From: Thermococcus radiotolerans
GTDB lineage: Archaea > Methanobacteriota_B > Thermococci > Thermococcales > Thermococcaceae
Assembly: GCF_002214565.1 (NCBI RefSeq)
Contig: NZ_CP015106.1
Coordinates: forward strand, 62,001-126,000
Reading direction: 5' to 3'
DNA length: 64,000 nucleotides
Position numbers and translations under genes: made by a program
In this document: in pieces, positions 33,857 to 42,107 of the stretch
Numbering within the stretch: the first letter of the stretch is position 1
How the letters are laid out: the number at the start of each line of letters is the position of its first letter
The notes under the pieces: model-generated
Database searches by the model: none
Told to the model about the DNA's origin: nothing
The model's input: only the letters and a program-made list of their open reading frames with translations

Positions 33857-34644
33857 TACCTCTTCCCTCCAAACAGTGCTTTGAACACCCTCTTTATCGG
33901 ACTCTCTGGCTCAGGTGCCTGCCACTTGATTCCCGCGAGCTTGGCCGCGAGCTGCTTGATGGCTATGGCCGCCGGACTGGTCGGGTTCTTGATGACGAGT
34001 GGCACACCGTAGGCGGAGGCACGCTTGACCTCCGGGTCCTCGGGTATCATAGCGAGGACCGGTACCTCAAGGATGGCCTCTATCTCCTCCTGGGTCAGTT
34101 CGGTCTTCTCGTTGGTGACCCTGTTGAGTATCGCACCGAGCGGAAGGGTTCCGAGTTTCTCGGCGATCAGCTTTGTTTTGAGCGAATCGGTGATGGCGGA
34201 GATTTCAGGGTTTGTAACGATTATAAGCTCCTTTCCAATGAGGAGCGCGGTAACGGACGTCATCTCAAGGCCCGCTGGGGCATCGATAAGGACAAAATCC
34301 GCCATCTGGCCGATTTCTCTGATCAGCTGCCTGAGCCTCTCGGGTTTGGCCTTCTTTATCTTCTCGAGGCTCAATCCACCGGGGATGACCTTAACCCCGG
34401 CCGGGCCCTCGTAGATTGCATCCCTGAGATCGGCCTCTCCTGCCAGAACATCGTGGAGCGTTATTGGAATGTCCTCCATACCAAGAACAAGGCTGAGATT
34501 TGCCATGGTTATATCAGCATCCAGCAGGATGACCTCCTTTCCAAACTGGGCAAGGGCAACACCCAGATTGGCAACAGTCGTTGTTTTACCCGTTCCACCC
34601 TTTCCCGATGCAAAAACAATTGAACGACCTTCCAAAGTTAACAC
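33856..34644 (-). CDS. MinD/ParA-family ATPase (copy 2)
   Basis: A 262-residue deviant Walker A ATPase: VFASGKGGTGKTTTVANLG, LLDADITMANLSLVLG, and FVLIDAPAGLEMTSV as Walker B. The C-terminus SPIKRVFKALFGGKR is a short amphipathic, basic helix like the MinD membrane-targeting sequence. Compared with copy 1 (12991-13728) this sequence is more complete at the C-terminus. The GTG start at 34644 follows GGGGG. It is coupled to the small membrane protein and lies downstream of the stomatin-NfeD genes, so it may act at the same membrane site. Confidence 0.88.
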   Translation of the reverse strand: MLTLEGRSIVFASGKGGTGKTTTVANLGVALAQFGKEVILLDADITMANLSLVLGMEDIPITLHDVLAGEADLRDAIYEGPAGVKVIPGGLSLEKIKKAKPERLRQLIREIGQMADFVLIDAPAGLEMTSVTALLIGKELIIVTNPEISAITDSLKTKLIAEKLGTLPLGAILNRVTNEKTELTQEEIEAILEVPVLAMIPEDPEVKRASAYGVPLVIKNPTSPAAIAIKQLAAKLAGIKWQAPEPESPIKRVFKALFGGKR

Positions 34645-34809
34645 CCCCGGTATGAGCGGTGACCGCCCTTTCCCATAAAGCGTTCCTGAAGTTCTTCAAT
34701 TTTATACGGAGTAGTGTCTCTGTGTGTATGAAGTATGCAGGCAATGCTTTTATTTTTTGCGGTTCATCCAGGATGGAAAAGAAAAGATGGAAGAAAAGCC
34801 ATTCACACC
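34645..34809 (-). other. Intergenic region before the MinD gene, 165 bp
   Basis: No gene. A TATA-like GTATAAAATT on the minus strand near 34703-34712 may drive the MinD-membrane protein pair. I see no structured RNA. Confidence 0.35.
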
Positions 34810-35658
34810 TTACTCTTGCTCAGCCTTCGCCTCGGCTTCCTTTTCAGCTTCCTCGCGGACCTCTTTCTCAAGCTTTATCTTTGCCACTTCGGCCGTCTCA
34901 CCAAGGCTCCTGAAGAGCTTCAGCATCTCCATCGGCAGGGTGAGTACGATGACGTTGCTCTTGTCGCCAGCCACGTCGCTTATGGTCTGGAGCGTCCTGA
35001 GCTGGAGTGCCATCGGGTGCTCCGAGATTATCTCAGCGGCCTCACGGAGCTTCTCGGCGGCCTGGCGCTCGGCCTCAGCAAGAAGTATCCTCGCACGCCT
35101 CTCACGCTCGGCCTCTGCCTGTCTTGCCATCGCCCTCTGCATTCCGCTCGGAAGCTCAACGTCCTTTATCTCGACCGTGCTGACCTTTATTCCCCATGGG
35201 TCGGTGGCCTCGTCGATTATCTTCTGGAGCTGGAGGTTAAGCTTCTCCCTCTCGCTGAGCAGCTCGTCGAGGTGTGCCTGACCGATGACGCTTCTCAGTG
35301 TCGTCTGGGCGATCTGGCTGGTGGCCATGATGTAGTTGCTGACCTGGGTTACGGCCTTGACTGGCTCTATGACGCGGAAGTAAACGACCGCGTTGACCCT
35401 GACGGGGACGTTGTCCTTGGTTATGGTCTCCTGAACCGGAACGTCGAGAACCCGGGTACGGAGGTCGACTATCACTGCCTTCTCGAATATCGGGATTATG
35501 AAGAACAGTCCTGGCCCTCTGGCCCCGACTATCCTTCCGAGACGGAATATCACTGCCCTCTCGTACTCCTTGACTATCTTTATGGCGCTTGCCAGTATAA
35601 TCAACACAAACAACAAAACAATGGCCAACACAACATTTCCGGCGCTTACAAGGGCCAT
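34810..35658 (-). CDS. Stomatin/slipin (SPFH-domain) membrane protein
   Basis: A 282-residue protein. One N-terminal membrane segment (about 9-28), then the SPFH domain: [40 protein letters not shown] and [14 protein letters not shown], then a coiled coil ([20 protein letters not shown]) and a Glu/Ala-rich end. It matches the Pyrococcus stomatin whose C-terminal region is cut by the partner protease encoded just upstream. It scaffolds membrane microdomains. ATG 35658 is preferred to 35664, which is too near the GGAGG site. The NfeD stop is 2 nt upstream. Confidence 0.93.
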   Translation of the reverse strand: MALVSAGNVVLAIVLLFVLIILASAIKIVKEYERAVIFRLGRIVGARGPGLFFIIPIFEKAVIVDLRTRVLDVPVQETITKDNVPVRVNAVVYFRVIEPVKAVTQVSNYIMATSQIAQTTLRSVIGQAHLDELLSEREKLNLQLQKIIDEATDPWGIKVSTVEIKDVELPSGMQRAMARQAEAERERRARILLAEAERQAAEKLREAAEIISEHPMALQLRTLQTISDVAGDKSNVIVLTLPMEMLKLFRSLGETAEVAKIKLEKEVREEAEKEAEAKAEQE

Positions 35659-35660
35659 GC

Positions 35661-36998
35661 TCATTCCTCCCTCCTTTCCTCAATTCTTTCAACGATAAGG
35701 GTGAGCCCTTTGACTTCAGCAACCCTAATTTTTTCTCCAACGGGTATACTCTTTCCATCCTTGCTCTCCGCCTTCCAGAGTTCGCCGTGGAGCTTGACGA
35801 CTCCCTCCGGGTCGAGGTCCTCGACAACCTTACCGACTTCTCCCACAAGCTCCTCCCTTCCGGCCTCTGGCTTCTTCCTGTGTGCCTTGACCACTGTCGC
35901 CGCACCGAAGAGGAAGAACAGTCCAAGGAGTATCGCCATGACGATGATGGCTATTCTGAGTATCGAGTACGTTTCACCGGTCACCAGGTATTCACCCCCG
36001 TTTCCGCTGAAGAGCATGATTCCACCCAGAATGAAGGTTATGACGCCCGCCACGGTGAACAGGCCGAAGGTCGGCGTCAGCGCCTCGGCTATGAAGAATA
36101 TCATGGCAAGCACGATGAGTATTAATGCCGCGCTGCTGTAACCGAAGTATCCCAGACCTATGAGGCCGAGAACGAGCATTATGGCACCGACGGTCTCCGG
36201 AACGTGCCAGCCGGGCGTGAGGAAGCCGAATATGAGGCCGATGAATCCGAGGTTGAGGAGGAGGTACGCTATCGTCGGGTCGGTTATGTACTTGACGACC
36301 GTGTCCCTGAAGGACGGTTCGATGTAGACGAGTCTTGCGTTCTTGAGGTGCAGGGTTACCTTCCCCTTTCCGGCCACGGGTATCTTTGTCTCCATCCCGT
36401 CGGCCTTCTGGAGGAGTTCATCAACGTTCGTCGCGATGACCTCGATGACACCGTACTTCAGGGCCTCCTCCGGTGTCACACTCCTGTCTTCCGTTATGAA
36501 CTCCTCGGCGAGTGTCTCGTTTCTCCCGCTCATCTTCGCGAGCTCACGGATGTACGCCACGTAGAAGTTGGTTACCTTGGGCGGCGCCTCGACGATGCTC
36601 CCATTCTGGCCGTAGCCGAGTATCGGCCTGCAGGCTCCTATGACCGTGCCAGGTGTCATCGCTATCAGGTGAGACCCTAAGGCTATGTACGTCCCCGCGG
36701 AGGCCGCCATCCCTCCGGAGGGGTGAACGTAGATTATGACCGGAACCTTTGCGTTCTGGATTCTCGTGACGATGGCCTGCATTGCATCGGCGCGGCCACC
36801 TGGGGTGTTGAGTTCGATTATTATCGCCTCTGCGTTGTTCCTCTCGGCCTCGCTGATGTATCTGTCGAACTGGTCAACGGTGTATCCCGTTATCATGCCG
36901 TCAACTTTGGCCACGTAAACCACGTTGCTCTGGGCATGAACGCTCGGAAGGAGCATGAGGAGCATCAGCAGGGCAATCAGGACAAACCTCGGCCTCAT
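35661..36998 (-). CDS. nfeD: Membrane-bound serine protease of the NfeD/1510-N type
   Basis: A 445-residue protein: signal peptide (1-22), a ClpP-like protease domain with Ser100 in [13 protein letters not shown] and Lys141 in APPKVTNFY forming the Ser-Lys dyad, four or five membrane segments (about 235-375), and a C-terminal NfeD OB-fold ([20 protein letters not shown]). The dyad is offset by three from the Pyrococcus enzyme (Ser97/Lys138), which cleaves the stomatin encoded immediately downstream. It faces outward at the membrane. A TATA-like GATTTAAA on the minus strand lies near 37031-37038. Confidence 0.93.
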   Translation of the reverse strand: MRPRFVLIALLMLLMLLPSVHAQSNVVYVAKVDGMITGYTVDQFDRYISEAERNNAEAIIIELNTPGGRADAMQAIVTRIQNAKVPVIIYVHPSGGMAASAGTYIALGSHLIAMTPGTVIGACRPILGYGQNGSIVEAPPKVTNFYVAYIRELAKMSGRNETLAEEFITEDRSVTPEEALKYGVIEVIATNVDELLQKADGMETKIPVAGKGKVTLHLKNARLVYIEPSFRDTVVKYITDPTIAYLLLNLGFIGLIFGFLTPGWHVPETVGAIMLVLGLIGLGYFGYSSAALILIVLAMIFFIAEALTPTFGLFTVAGVITFILGGIMLFSGNGGEYLVTGETYSILRIAIIVMAILLGLFFLFGAATVVKAHRKKPEAGREELVGEVGKVVEDLDPEGVVKLHGELWKAESKDGKSIPVGEKIRVAEVKGLTLIVERIEERREE

Positions 36999-37061
36999 CT
37001 GTACCGCCTGATAATAATACCACTGGATGGTTTAAATCTTTTGCCTGTCCTCCAAAAGTGA

Positions 37062-37070
37062 TTTATATAT
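37062..37070 (+). promoter_or_regulatory. TATA box of the glycosylase operon
   Basis: TTTATATAT lies 20-28 nt upstream of the ATG at 37090, implying a leaderless first cistron of the four-gene run 37090-38956. Confidence 0.6.
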
Positions 37071-37089
37071 TGGACGCCAATCTTCTAAT

Positions 37090-37389
37090 ATGAGTTTGAA
37101 GACCCTCGCCAAGCTCTACCGTGTTGCCCGGGGCGATGAGAAGGTTGAACGAGCTTGGAAGCTCGTGAGGGAGGCGGCTAGATATTCCAACCGCGAGCCG
37201 TACTGGGATTTCCTCAAGCGGAACTTCGATGTCCGTGCCGAGGACGTTAAAGACGCCCTTCGCTTTCTTGAAGAGAAAGGTGAGCTTCAAATCAAGCGTT
37301 CCGTTGACGGTAAAAGGCTCTACGTCTCGACCCTAAAGGATATAAGGGAGAACCCCGTTAGGCTCGACCGATGGCTGGGATTGACCTGA
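37090..37389 (+). CDS. Small winged-helix-like protein, first gene of glycosylase operon
   Basis: A 99-residue protein. Helices KTLAKLYRVARGDEKVERAW and NREPYWDFLKRNFDV precede KDALRFLEEKGELQIKRSV-DGKRLYVS, which reads like the recognition helix and beta wing of a winged helix. It could be a DNA-binding or regulatory protein. It overlaps the glycosylase gene by 19 nt, so the two are co-translated. The function is otherwise unknown. Confidence 0.6.
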   Translation: MSLKTLAKLYRVARGDEKVERAWKLVREAARYSNREPYWDFLKRNFDVRAEDVKDALRFLEEKGELQIKRSVDGKRLYVSTLKDIRENPVRLDRWLGLT

Positions 37390-38201
37390 GAAAGACTACC
37401 CATGAGATGATACGCAACGGCACTTGGAAGTTCGAAGACGGTGTTTTCTACCAGGCTTTTGAGAGCGGTGTCGCCGGCTACGATGGGGAGAACTTCATTT
37501 TTCCCGACTCGTGGGACAGAAGGGAAAGGAAGTCCGCGAAGGAAAAGCTGAAGTTCATTCTTGACCTCGATGCCGATCTGGATTCCTTCTACGCCGAGAT
37601 AAGCGATTCCCCCTTTGCATTCCTCATCGACGAGTTCTACGGCCTTACCGCCCCAAGGGCACCGAGCCAGTACCAAGCACTGATTGAAGTCATTGCCCAG
37701 CAGCAGGTCAGCTTCGAATTCGCCCAGAGAACTATCGCGAACCTCGTGAAGCTCGCGGGCAGGCCGGTAGGAGACTTACACGCATTCCCCACCCCTGAGA
37801 GGATAGCGTCTCTGAGCGAAGAGGAGCTGAAAAAGGCCAAGCTCGGCTATAGGGCGGGCTACATAAAGTCCCTGACGGAGCTTTATTTGGCCAAAAAGCT
37901 CGACCTCGAACTCTGGGACTGGGGCGTTGAGGAGGCCATCAAGTACCTCACAAAGTTTCGGGGCATAGGAAAGTGGAGTGCGGAGCTTTTCCTTGCGTAT
38001 GGCCTCAGGAAGAACGTCTACCCAGCCGGAGACCTCGGGCTCAGGAGGGGAATAGCAAAGATTTTTGGAAAGCGGGTTAAGGAAGTACGGGAGAAAGACG
38101 TGAGGGAGATAATAGAACCCTACGGGAAGTGGAAGGGGCTTCTGGCGTTTTACATCACCTGCTACGACAGGAAGACCGAGATGGAGAGGAAGAGAAAATG
38201 A
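37371..38201 (+). CDS. HhH-GPD DNA glycosylase (AlkA-like)
   Basis: A 276-residue protein with a C-terminal HhH-GPD domain: EVIAQQQVSFEFAQRTIANL, then the helix-hairpin-helix FRGIGKWSAELFLAYGL and the catalytic aspartate in VYPAGDLGLRRG. The lack of lysine before GKWSAE agrees with a monofunctional AlkA-type enzyme. It would excise alkylated bases such as 3-methyladenine. The N-terminal 90 residues (a beta-rich AlkA-N-like part) are divergent. No iron-sulfur cysteines are seen. The stop overlaps the next gene by ATGA. Confidence 0.88.
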   Translation: MAGIDLRKTTHEMIRNGTWKFEDGVFYQAFESGVAGYDGENFIFPDSWDRRERKSAKEKLKFILDLDADLDSFYAEISDSPFAFLIDEFYGLTAPRAPSQYQALIEVIAQQQVSFEFAQRTIANLVKLAGRPVGDLHAFPTPERIASLSEEELKKAKLGYRAGYIKSLTELYLAKKLDLELWDWGVEEAIKYLTKFRGIGKWSAELFLAYGLRKNVYPAGDLGLRRGIAKIFGKRVKEVREKDVREIIEPYGKWKGLLAFYITCYDRKTEMERKRK

Positions 38202-38530
38202 GCGAGATTAAGATTATTCTGGAAAAGGAGAAATTCAAGTCCCTAAAGGGACGCGACATCAATGCCCTCCTTCGTGAGAATCTTCCCCGGGTGGAGGATA
38301 CCCTGAGGGCCGAGCGCGAGGAGATTCTCCTTGAAAAGGTCGCAAAACTTGAGGAAAAACTTCGGGAGATGGAAGGTGAGATAGAGGAGCTCAGAGAGTT
38401 CTACGAGAGGGCTTTGAGGGACAAGGAGTTCATGATGACCGAACGGGAGAGGCTGAGGAGGGAAAACGAGGAGCTCAGGAAGAAGGTCGAGGAGAAAAGG
38501 AGAGAGCTTGAGAAAGTTCACGGATCGTGA
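38198..38530 (+). CDS. Coiled-coil protein in glycosylase operon
   Basis: A 110-residue protein. The first 30 residues (SEIKIILEKEKFKSLKGRDI) form a small domain and the rest, about 35-108, is one unbroken coiled coil with heptads of Leu and Glu (VAKLEEKLREMEGEIEELRE). The start ATG overlaps the glycosylase stop (ATGA), tying it to DNA repair by position. Function unknown. Because this composition is common, homology searches need low-complexity filtering. Confidence 0.65.
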   Translation: MSEIKIILEKEKFKSLKGRDINALLRENLPRVEDTLRAEREEILLEKVAKLEEKLREMEGEIEELREFYERALRDKEFMMTERERLRRENEELRKKVEEKRRELEKVHGS

Positions 38531-38557
38531 ACGAGTCGTTCATGGAGTGTGAACGGG

Positions 38558-38956
38558 ATGAAGCTCATCATCAAGCCGAACAAGGGCTTCGGGAAAATCG
38601 AAGTCGAGATAAACGAAGAGCTGTGGGGCGAGATAGAGCGTCTCGGCGAGAGGTATGGCGTTTCTCCCGAGAGGATCATTAAGATCGCCCTCACCGGGGA
38701 GTTCAAGGAGCCCACGGGCGACCTTGAGGGGCTTGAGGAGAAGGTGAGAGAGCTTGAGGAAAGAACGTGGGAGCTTGAGAAGGAGTACGCCCCACTCCGC
38801 TTCAAGGCCTACGGGTTAAGCGAGGACAACAAGATACTCGCCATCGAGCTCTCGGGCCTGCTTGCCGAGAACGGCGGGCTTAAGAGGTTTCTCCGCATGA
38901 AGCCCGAGCGCAACGTCGAGCTGAGAAAGCTTATATCCTACTACCTCCAAGGTTGA
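38558..38956 (+). CDS. Ribbon-helix-helix-like plus coiled-coil protein
   Basis: A 132-residue protein. IEVEINEELWGEIERLGERY followed by GVSPERIIKIALTGEF reads as strand-helix-helix, the pattern of ribbon-helix-helix DNA-binding dimers. A coiled coil follows (LEEKVRELEERTWELEKEY), then a helical C-terminus. It may bind DNA and pair through its coiled coil with the preceding protein. ATG 38558 follows GTGAACGGG; a GTG at 38549 is possible. Last gene of the operon. Confidence 0.55.
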   Translation: MKLIIKPNKGFGKIEVEINEELWGEIERLGERYGVSPERIIKIALTGEFKEPTGDLEGLEEKVRELEERTWELEKEYAPLRFKAYGLSEDNKILAIELSGLLAENGGLKRFLRMKPERNVELRKLISYYLQG

Positions 38957-38959
38957 ACC

Positions 38960-39013
38960 GCGGATGATGACAGCGAATTGCGCGGATCGGTGAAGAGCAA
39001 CGCTATCTGACGC
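38960..39013 (+). ncRNA. Box C/D guide RNA candidate
   Basis: Box C GATGATGA (38963-38970, perfect), a 12-nt guide (38971-38982), D' CGGA (38983-38986, one mismatch), a 3-nt spacer, C' GTGAAGA (38990-38996, one mismatch), a 10-nt guide (38997-39006), and D CTGA (39007-39010). GCG before C pairs with CGC after D. The whole is 48 nt from C to D. I do not recognise the targets: complements are CGCAAUUCGCUG (N+5 at the second A) and AUAGCGUUGC (N+5 at the C). Confidence 0.7.
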
Positions 39014-39019
39014 CGTCCC

Positions 39020-39096
39020 GGGCGGGCAGTGACGATTCCAAGACGGGCTGAACCGCTCTGCGGTTGTGACGTACCCTATGAGCGCCGAGCCCGTCC
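39020..39096 (+). ncRNA. Box C/D guide RNA candidate for elongator tRNA-Met C34 and 23S rRNA
   Basis: GGGCGGGC wording: an 8-bp terminal stem pairs 39020-39027 with 39089-39096 (one G-U). Inside are box C GTGACGA (39029-39035), a 12-nt guide, D' CTGA (39048-39051), a spacer with a 5-bp hairpin (39052-39064), C' GTGACGT (39066-39072), a 12-nt guide (39073-39084) and D CCGA (39085-39088). C, C' and D each deviate from consensus. The D guide is complementary over 10 nt to GCUCAUAGGG at the anticodon loop-intron junction of tRNA-Met (47300-47309), with N+5 on C34. The D' guide pairs 9 nt with CCCGUCUUG of 23S rRNA. Confidence 0.72.
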
Positions 39097-39582
39097 GGGG
39101 CGCTTTCTCCGGCGCTTCTTCTTCGGTATCAGTCTCACCGGGCTGCCGCAATCCGGGCAGATTCCCTCCGGCGGCATCTCTGAGAAACGCTTCCCGCAGC
39201 CGATGCAGACGTAGTTCCAGCGGATGACTCGCTTTATCCCGCGCTTCAGGGTTCTGAACTCTATCCTGAGGGTCTTCGCTATGTTCTGGAGGTTATAATC
39301 GTCGGTGAAGAGGACTCCCCCAAGCTCGTACGCTAGGGCGAGAATCTCGACGTCTGCCTCGCTGAGCTCGTTTAACTCGCCCGTTTTTCTCGCCGCTTCC
39401 CTTACCGCCTCAACGCTCTCCCGGGATGGGGACAGAACCCTCACCTTTCCGGCGCTTATCAGCCCCTCCAGAAAAAGCTTCGACTCCGGGTCTTTCACTT
39501 CATCGACGACCTTCGGCGTCGTAACCCCTTCCACATCGAACCCCTGAATGAAGACAGCCGCATCTATGACCTGAACCTTCAT
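39076..39582 (-). CDS. nob1: rRNA maturation endonuclease Nob1
   Basis: A 168-residue protein: PIN domain ([11 protein letters not shown] near 5-15, then [16 protein letters not shown] and [13 protein letters not shown] with the acidic metal ligands), then a zinc ribbon ([10 protein letters not shown] and [10 protein letters not shown], four cysteines) and a very basic tail ([15 protein letters not shown]). It cuts pre-16S rRNA at its 3' end in the small subunit. Its last 21 nt lie antisense to the C/D RNA candidate at 39020-39096. Confidence 0.95.
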   Translation of the reverse strand: MKVQVIDAAVFIQGFDVEGVTTPKVVDEVKDPESKLFLEGLISAGKVRVLSPSRESVEAVREAARKTGELNELSEADVEILALAYELGGVLFTDDYNLQNIAKTLRIEFRTLKRGIKRVIRWNYVCIGCGKRFSEMPPEGICPDCGSPVRLIPKKKRRRKRPGRARRS

Positions 39583-39606
39583 GGCCTAAACTCGGAGAAA
39601 CCCTTT

Positions 39607-39626
39607 TTTAGATTTCCGTCGAAATG
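39607..39626 (+). promoter_or_regulatory. Box shared with the M42 peptidase promoter
   Basis: This 20-nt sequence differs at only two positions from 53794-53813, upstream of the M42 aminopeptidase gene. Here it follows a T-rich promoter-like stretch and precedes pxpA. The palindrome TTTAGAT-N4-ATCTAAA is perfect at 53794 but degraded in the right arm here. It may be a regulator site for peptide or amino-acid catabolism. Confidence 0.45.
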
Positions 39627-39641
39627 AAGCCGGTGGTGTGG

Positions 39642-40409
39642 ATGAAGGTTGACCTGAACTCTGACCTCGGCGAGAGCTTTGGCCGCTACAAACTCGGCCT
39701 CGACGAGGAGGTTATGAACTACATCACGAGCGCCAACGTTGCAACAGGCTGGCACGCCGGTGACCCTATAGTCATGAGGAAAACGGTAAGGCTCGCGAAG
39801 GAGAAGGGCATTGCCGTCGGGGCGCACCCCGGCTACCCGGACCTTCTCGGCTTCGGCAGGAGGTACATGAAGCTCTCGCCAGAGGAGGCGAGGAACTACA
39901 TCCTCTATCAGATCGGCGCCCTCTACGCCTTCACAAGGGCGGAGGGAATCGAGCTCCAGCACGTCAAGCCGCATGGGGCGCTCTACAACGCCCTCGTTAA
40001 AGAGGAGGAGCTCGCGAGGGCCGTGATAGAGGGAATAGCGGACTTCGATAGGAACCTGATATTCGTGGCCCTCTCCGGCTCAAAGCCGGCCGAGATAGCG
40101 GAGGAAATGGGCGTTAAGGTTGCCCATGAGGTCTTCGCTGACAGGGCCTACAACGCCGACGGAACCCTCGTTCCACGTTCGAAGCCCGGAGCGGTCATAC
40201 ACGAGGAGAAAGAGATAGCCGAGCGCGTGGTCTCGATGGTCAAGGACGGTGGAGTCAGGGCGATAAACGGCGAGTGGGTTGAACTTAGAGCAGATACAAT
40301 CTGCGTCCACGGTGACAACCCAAGGGCGGTTCAAATCGCGGCGAGGATAAGGAGGGTCCTTGAGGAAGAGGGCGTTAGGGTAGTGCCGATGAGGGAGATC
40401 GTGCGGTGA
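39642..40409 (+). CDS. pxpA: 5-oxoprolinase subunit A (PxpA, LamB/YcsF family)
   Basis: A 255-residue protein: [17 protein letters not shown] at the start, [27 protein letters not shown] and VKPHGALYN, the LamB/YcsF signature set. Together with PxpB and PxpC it hydrolyses 5-oxoproline to glutamate with ATP. ATG 39642 follows GGTGGTGTGG; GTG codons upstream overlap that site. It opens the three-gene operon pxpABC in which gene order is as in bacteria. Confidence 0.93.
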   Translation: MKVDLNSDLGESFGRYKLGLDEEVMNYITSANVATGWHAGDPIVMRKTVRLAKEKGIAVGAHPGYPDLLGFGRRYMKLSPEEARNYILYQIGALYAFTRAEGIELQHVKPHGALYNALVKEEELARAVIEGIADFDRNLIFVALSGSKPAEIAEEMGVKVAHEVFADRAYNADGTLVPRSKPGAVIHEEKEIAERVVSMVKDGGVRAINGEWVELRADTICVHGDNPRAVQIAARIRRVLEEEGVRVVPMREIVR

Positions 40410-40413
40410 GACC

Positions 40414-41106
40414 ATGCAACCAACGATAAAACCCGCCGGCGATTCGGCGCTGCTCGTATCCTTCGGTGAGGTCATCGACGAAGAGGTAAACGCCAGAGTC
40501 CATGCCATTGCCGACGCTGTGGAGAGGGCTGACTTTGAATGGCTCGTTGAGGCCGTGCCGGCTTACTCGACGGCCTACGTCTTCTACGACCCCATCAAGG
40601 CGAGCTTCAGCGAGGTGAAGGCGGCCATTGAGCCCCTCCTCCAAGTTTCGCCGGAATCCTTCAAGGGGAGGCTCGTGGAAATTCCCGTCGTTTACGGCGG
40701 CCAGTACGGCCCGGATATCGGCTTTGTGGCGAAACACAACGGCCTGGCCGTCGATGACGTGATCGAGATACATTCCAAGCCGACCTACCGCGTCTACTTC
40801 CTCGGCTTTCTGCCGGGCTTCGCATACCTCGGAGGCATGGACGAGAGGATAGCCGTGCCGAGACTCGAAAAACCGCGCTTAAAGGTCCCGGCCGGAAGCG
40901 TTGGGATAGCAGGAAAGCAGACTGGCATCTATCCCCTCGAAAGCCCCGGGGGCTGGAGGCTCATCGGGAGGACTCCGCTCAGACTGTTCAATCCAGGGAG
41001 GGAACCCCCGACCCTCCTAAGGCCCGGCGACATGGTGAGGTTCGTTCCCATCGACGAGTCGGAGTTCCTGGAGCTCTACGAGGCCGAATGGGGGGGAGGG
41101 AGATGA
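40414..41106 (+). CDS. pxpB: 5-oxoprolinase subunit B (PxpB)
   Basis: A 230-residue protein: PTIKPAGDSALLVSFGEVID at the start and VYFLGFLPGFAYLGGMDERI plus VPAGSVGIAGKQTGIYPL later, the allophanate hydrolase subunit 1/KipI-type signature. It works with PxpC, which overlaps its stop by ATGA. It was once annotated as a kinase inhibitor relative; the operon with pxpA makes the oxoprolinase role the better reading. Confidence 0.92.
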   Translation: MQPTIKPAGDSALLVSFGEVIDEEVNARVHAIADAVERADFEWLVEAVPAYSTAYVFYDPIKASFSEVKAAIEPLLQVSPESFKGRLVEIPVVYGGQYGPDIGFVAKHNGLAVDDVIEIHSKPTYRVYFLGFLPGFAYLGGMDERIAVPRLEKPRLKVPAGSVGIAGKQTGIYPLESPGGWRLIGRTPLRLFNPGREPPTLLRPGDMVRFVPIDESEFLELYEAEWGGGR

Positions 41107-42107
41107 TTGAGCTTCTCAACGTTCCCTCACTTCTCACCGTCCAGGACTCCGGCAGGAGAGGCTACCGAAAGCTCGGTGTCCCCGTTTCCGGCTTCATGGA
41201 CGATTACTCCGCGAGGATAGCTAACTACCTCGTCGGAAACCCCGGTAACGCACCTCTCCTTGAGTTCCTCCTCGCCGGCCCAACGCTCAGGTTCAACGCC
41301 TCCTGCGTCTTTGCTGTTGCTGGGGACGTTGAGGTGAGACTCAACGGCACCCCCGTAGAACCTTGGATGAGTCACTGGGCAAAGAGAGGGGATATCCTTG
41401 AGGTTGGCGCCTTGAAGAGCGGACTCTATGGCTACATAGCCTTCGCCGGCGGAATAAAGTGTGAGCCGCTCCTCGGGAGCTGCTCGGCCTATCCCAAGGC
41501 CGGCCTTGGAAGGCCGCTGAAGGCCGGGGATATTCTGAACCTCGGCTACGCGGTACTAACCAGGAAGGATGGGAGATACCTTCCCCCGGGGCTGAGGCCG
41601 GACTATTCAGCGAAGGAAAAGACCGTCCGCGTCGTTCTCGGCCCCAACCTCGACCACTTCACCGGGGAGGGGATAGGGACCTTCCTGAGCGAGGCCTATA
41701 CCGTAACTCCCGAGTCCGACAGAATGGGTTACCGCCTCGATGGAAAGGCCATAGAGCACTCGGAGAAGGGCGCGGGGATAGTGACGGACGCCATACCGAC
41801 CGGCTCTGTTCAGGTTCCGGCCAACGGAAAGCCTATAGTGATGCTCCGCGACGCCCAGACGACCGGCGGCTACGCGAAGATAGCCGTCGTTGCAACGGCA
41901 GACCTCCCCATCGTTGCACAGAGCCGGCCTGGGGAGAGGCTGAGGTTTGAGGCGGTGAGCGTCGATGAAGCCCGGGAGCTTCTGATCAGGCGCGAGAAAA
42001 CCCTGAGGGCAATCAAGGGCTTCCTTGACGGGAAGATGCGCGCCTACAGGATAAGAACGGGGGAAGAAGAGCTGATCGCGTTCACAAAAGTGGAAAGAAG
42101 GGATTAG
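41103..42107 (+). CDS. pxpC: 5-oxoprolinase subunit C (PxpC)
   Basis: A 334-residue protein: [20 protein letters not shown] near the start, then [10 protein letters not shown] and [10 protein letters not shown], and [18 protein letters not shown], the allophanate hydrolase subunit 2 (KipA-like) signature. I start at ATG 41103, which overlaps the pxpB stop, because GGGGGGAGGGAG precedes it; an ATG at 41088 is upstream of that site. Its stop overlaps the convergent UPF0179 gene by 4 nt. Confidence 0.93.
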   Translation: MIELLNVPSLLTVQDSGRRGYRKLGVPVSGFMDDYSARIANYLVGNPGNAPLLEFLLAGPTLRFNASCVFAVAGDVEVRLNGTPVEPWMSHWAKRGDILEVGALKSGLYGYIAFAGGIKCEPLLGSCSAYPKAGLGRPLKAGDILNLGYAVLTRKDGRYLPPGLRPDYSAKEKTVRVVLGPNLDHFTGEGIGTFLSEAYTVTPESDRMGYRLDGKAIEHSEKGAGIVTDAIPTGSVQVPANGKPIVMLRDAQTTGGYAKIAVVATADLPIVAQSRPGERLRFEAVSVDEARELLIRREKTLRAIKGFLDGKMRAYRIRTGEEELIAFTKVERRD

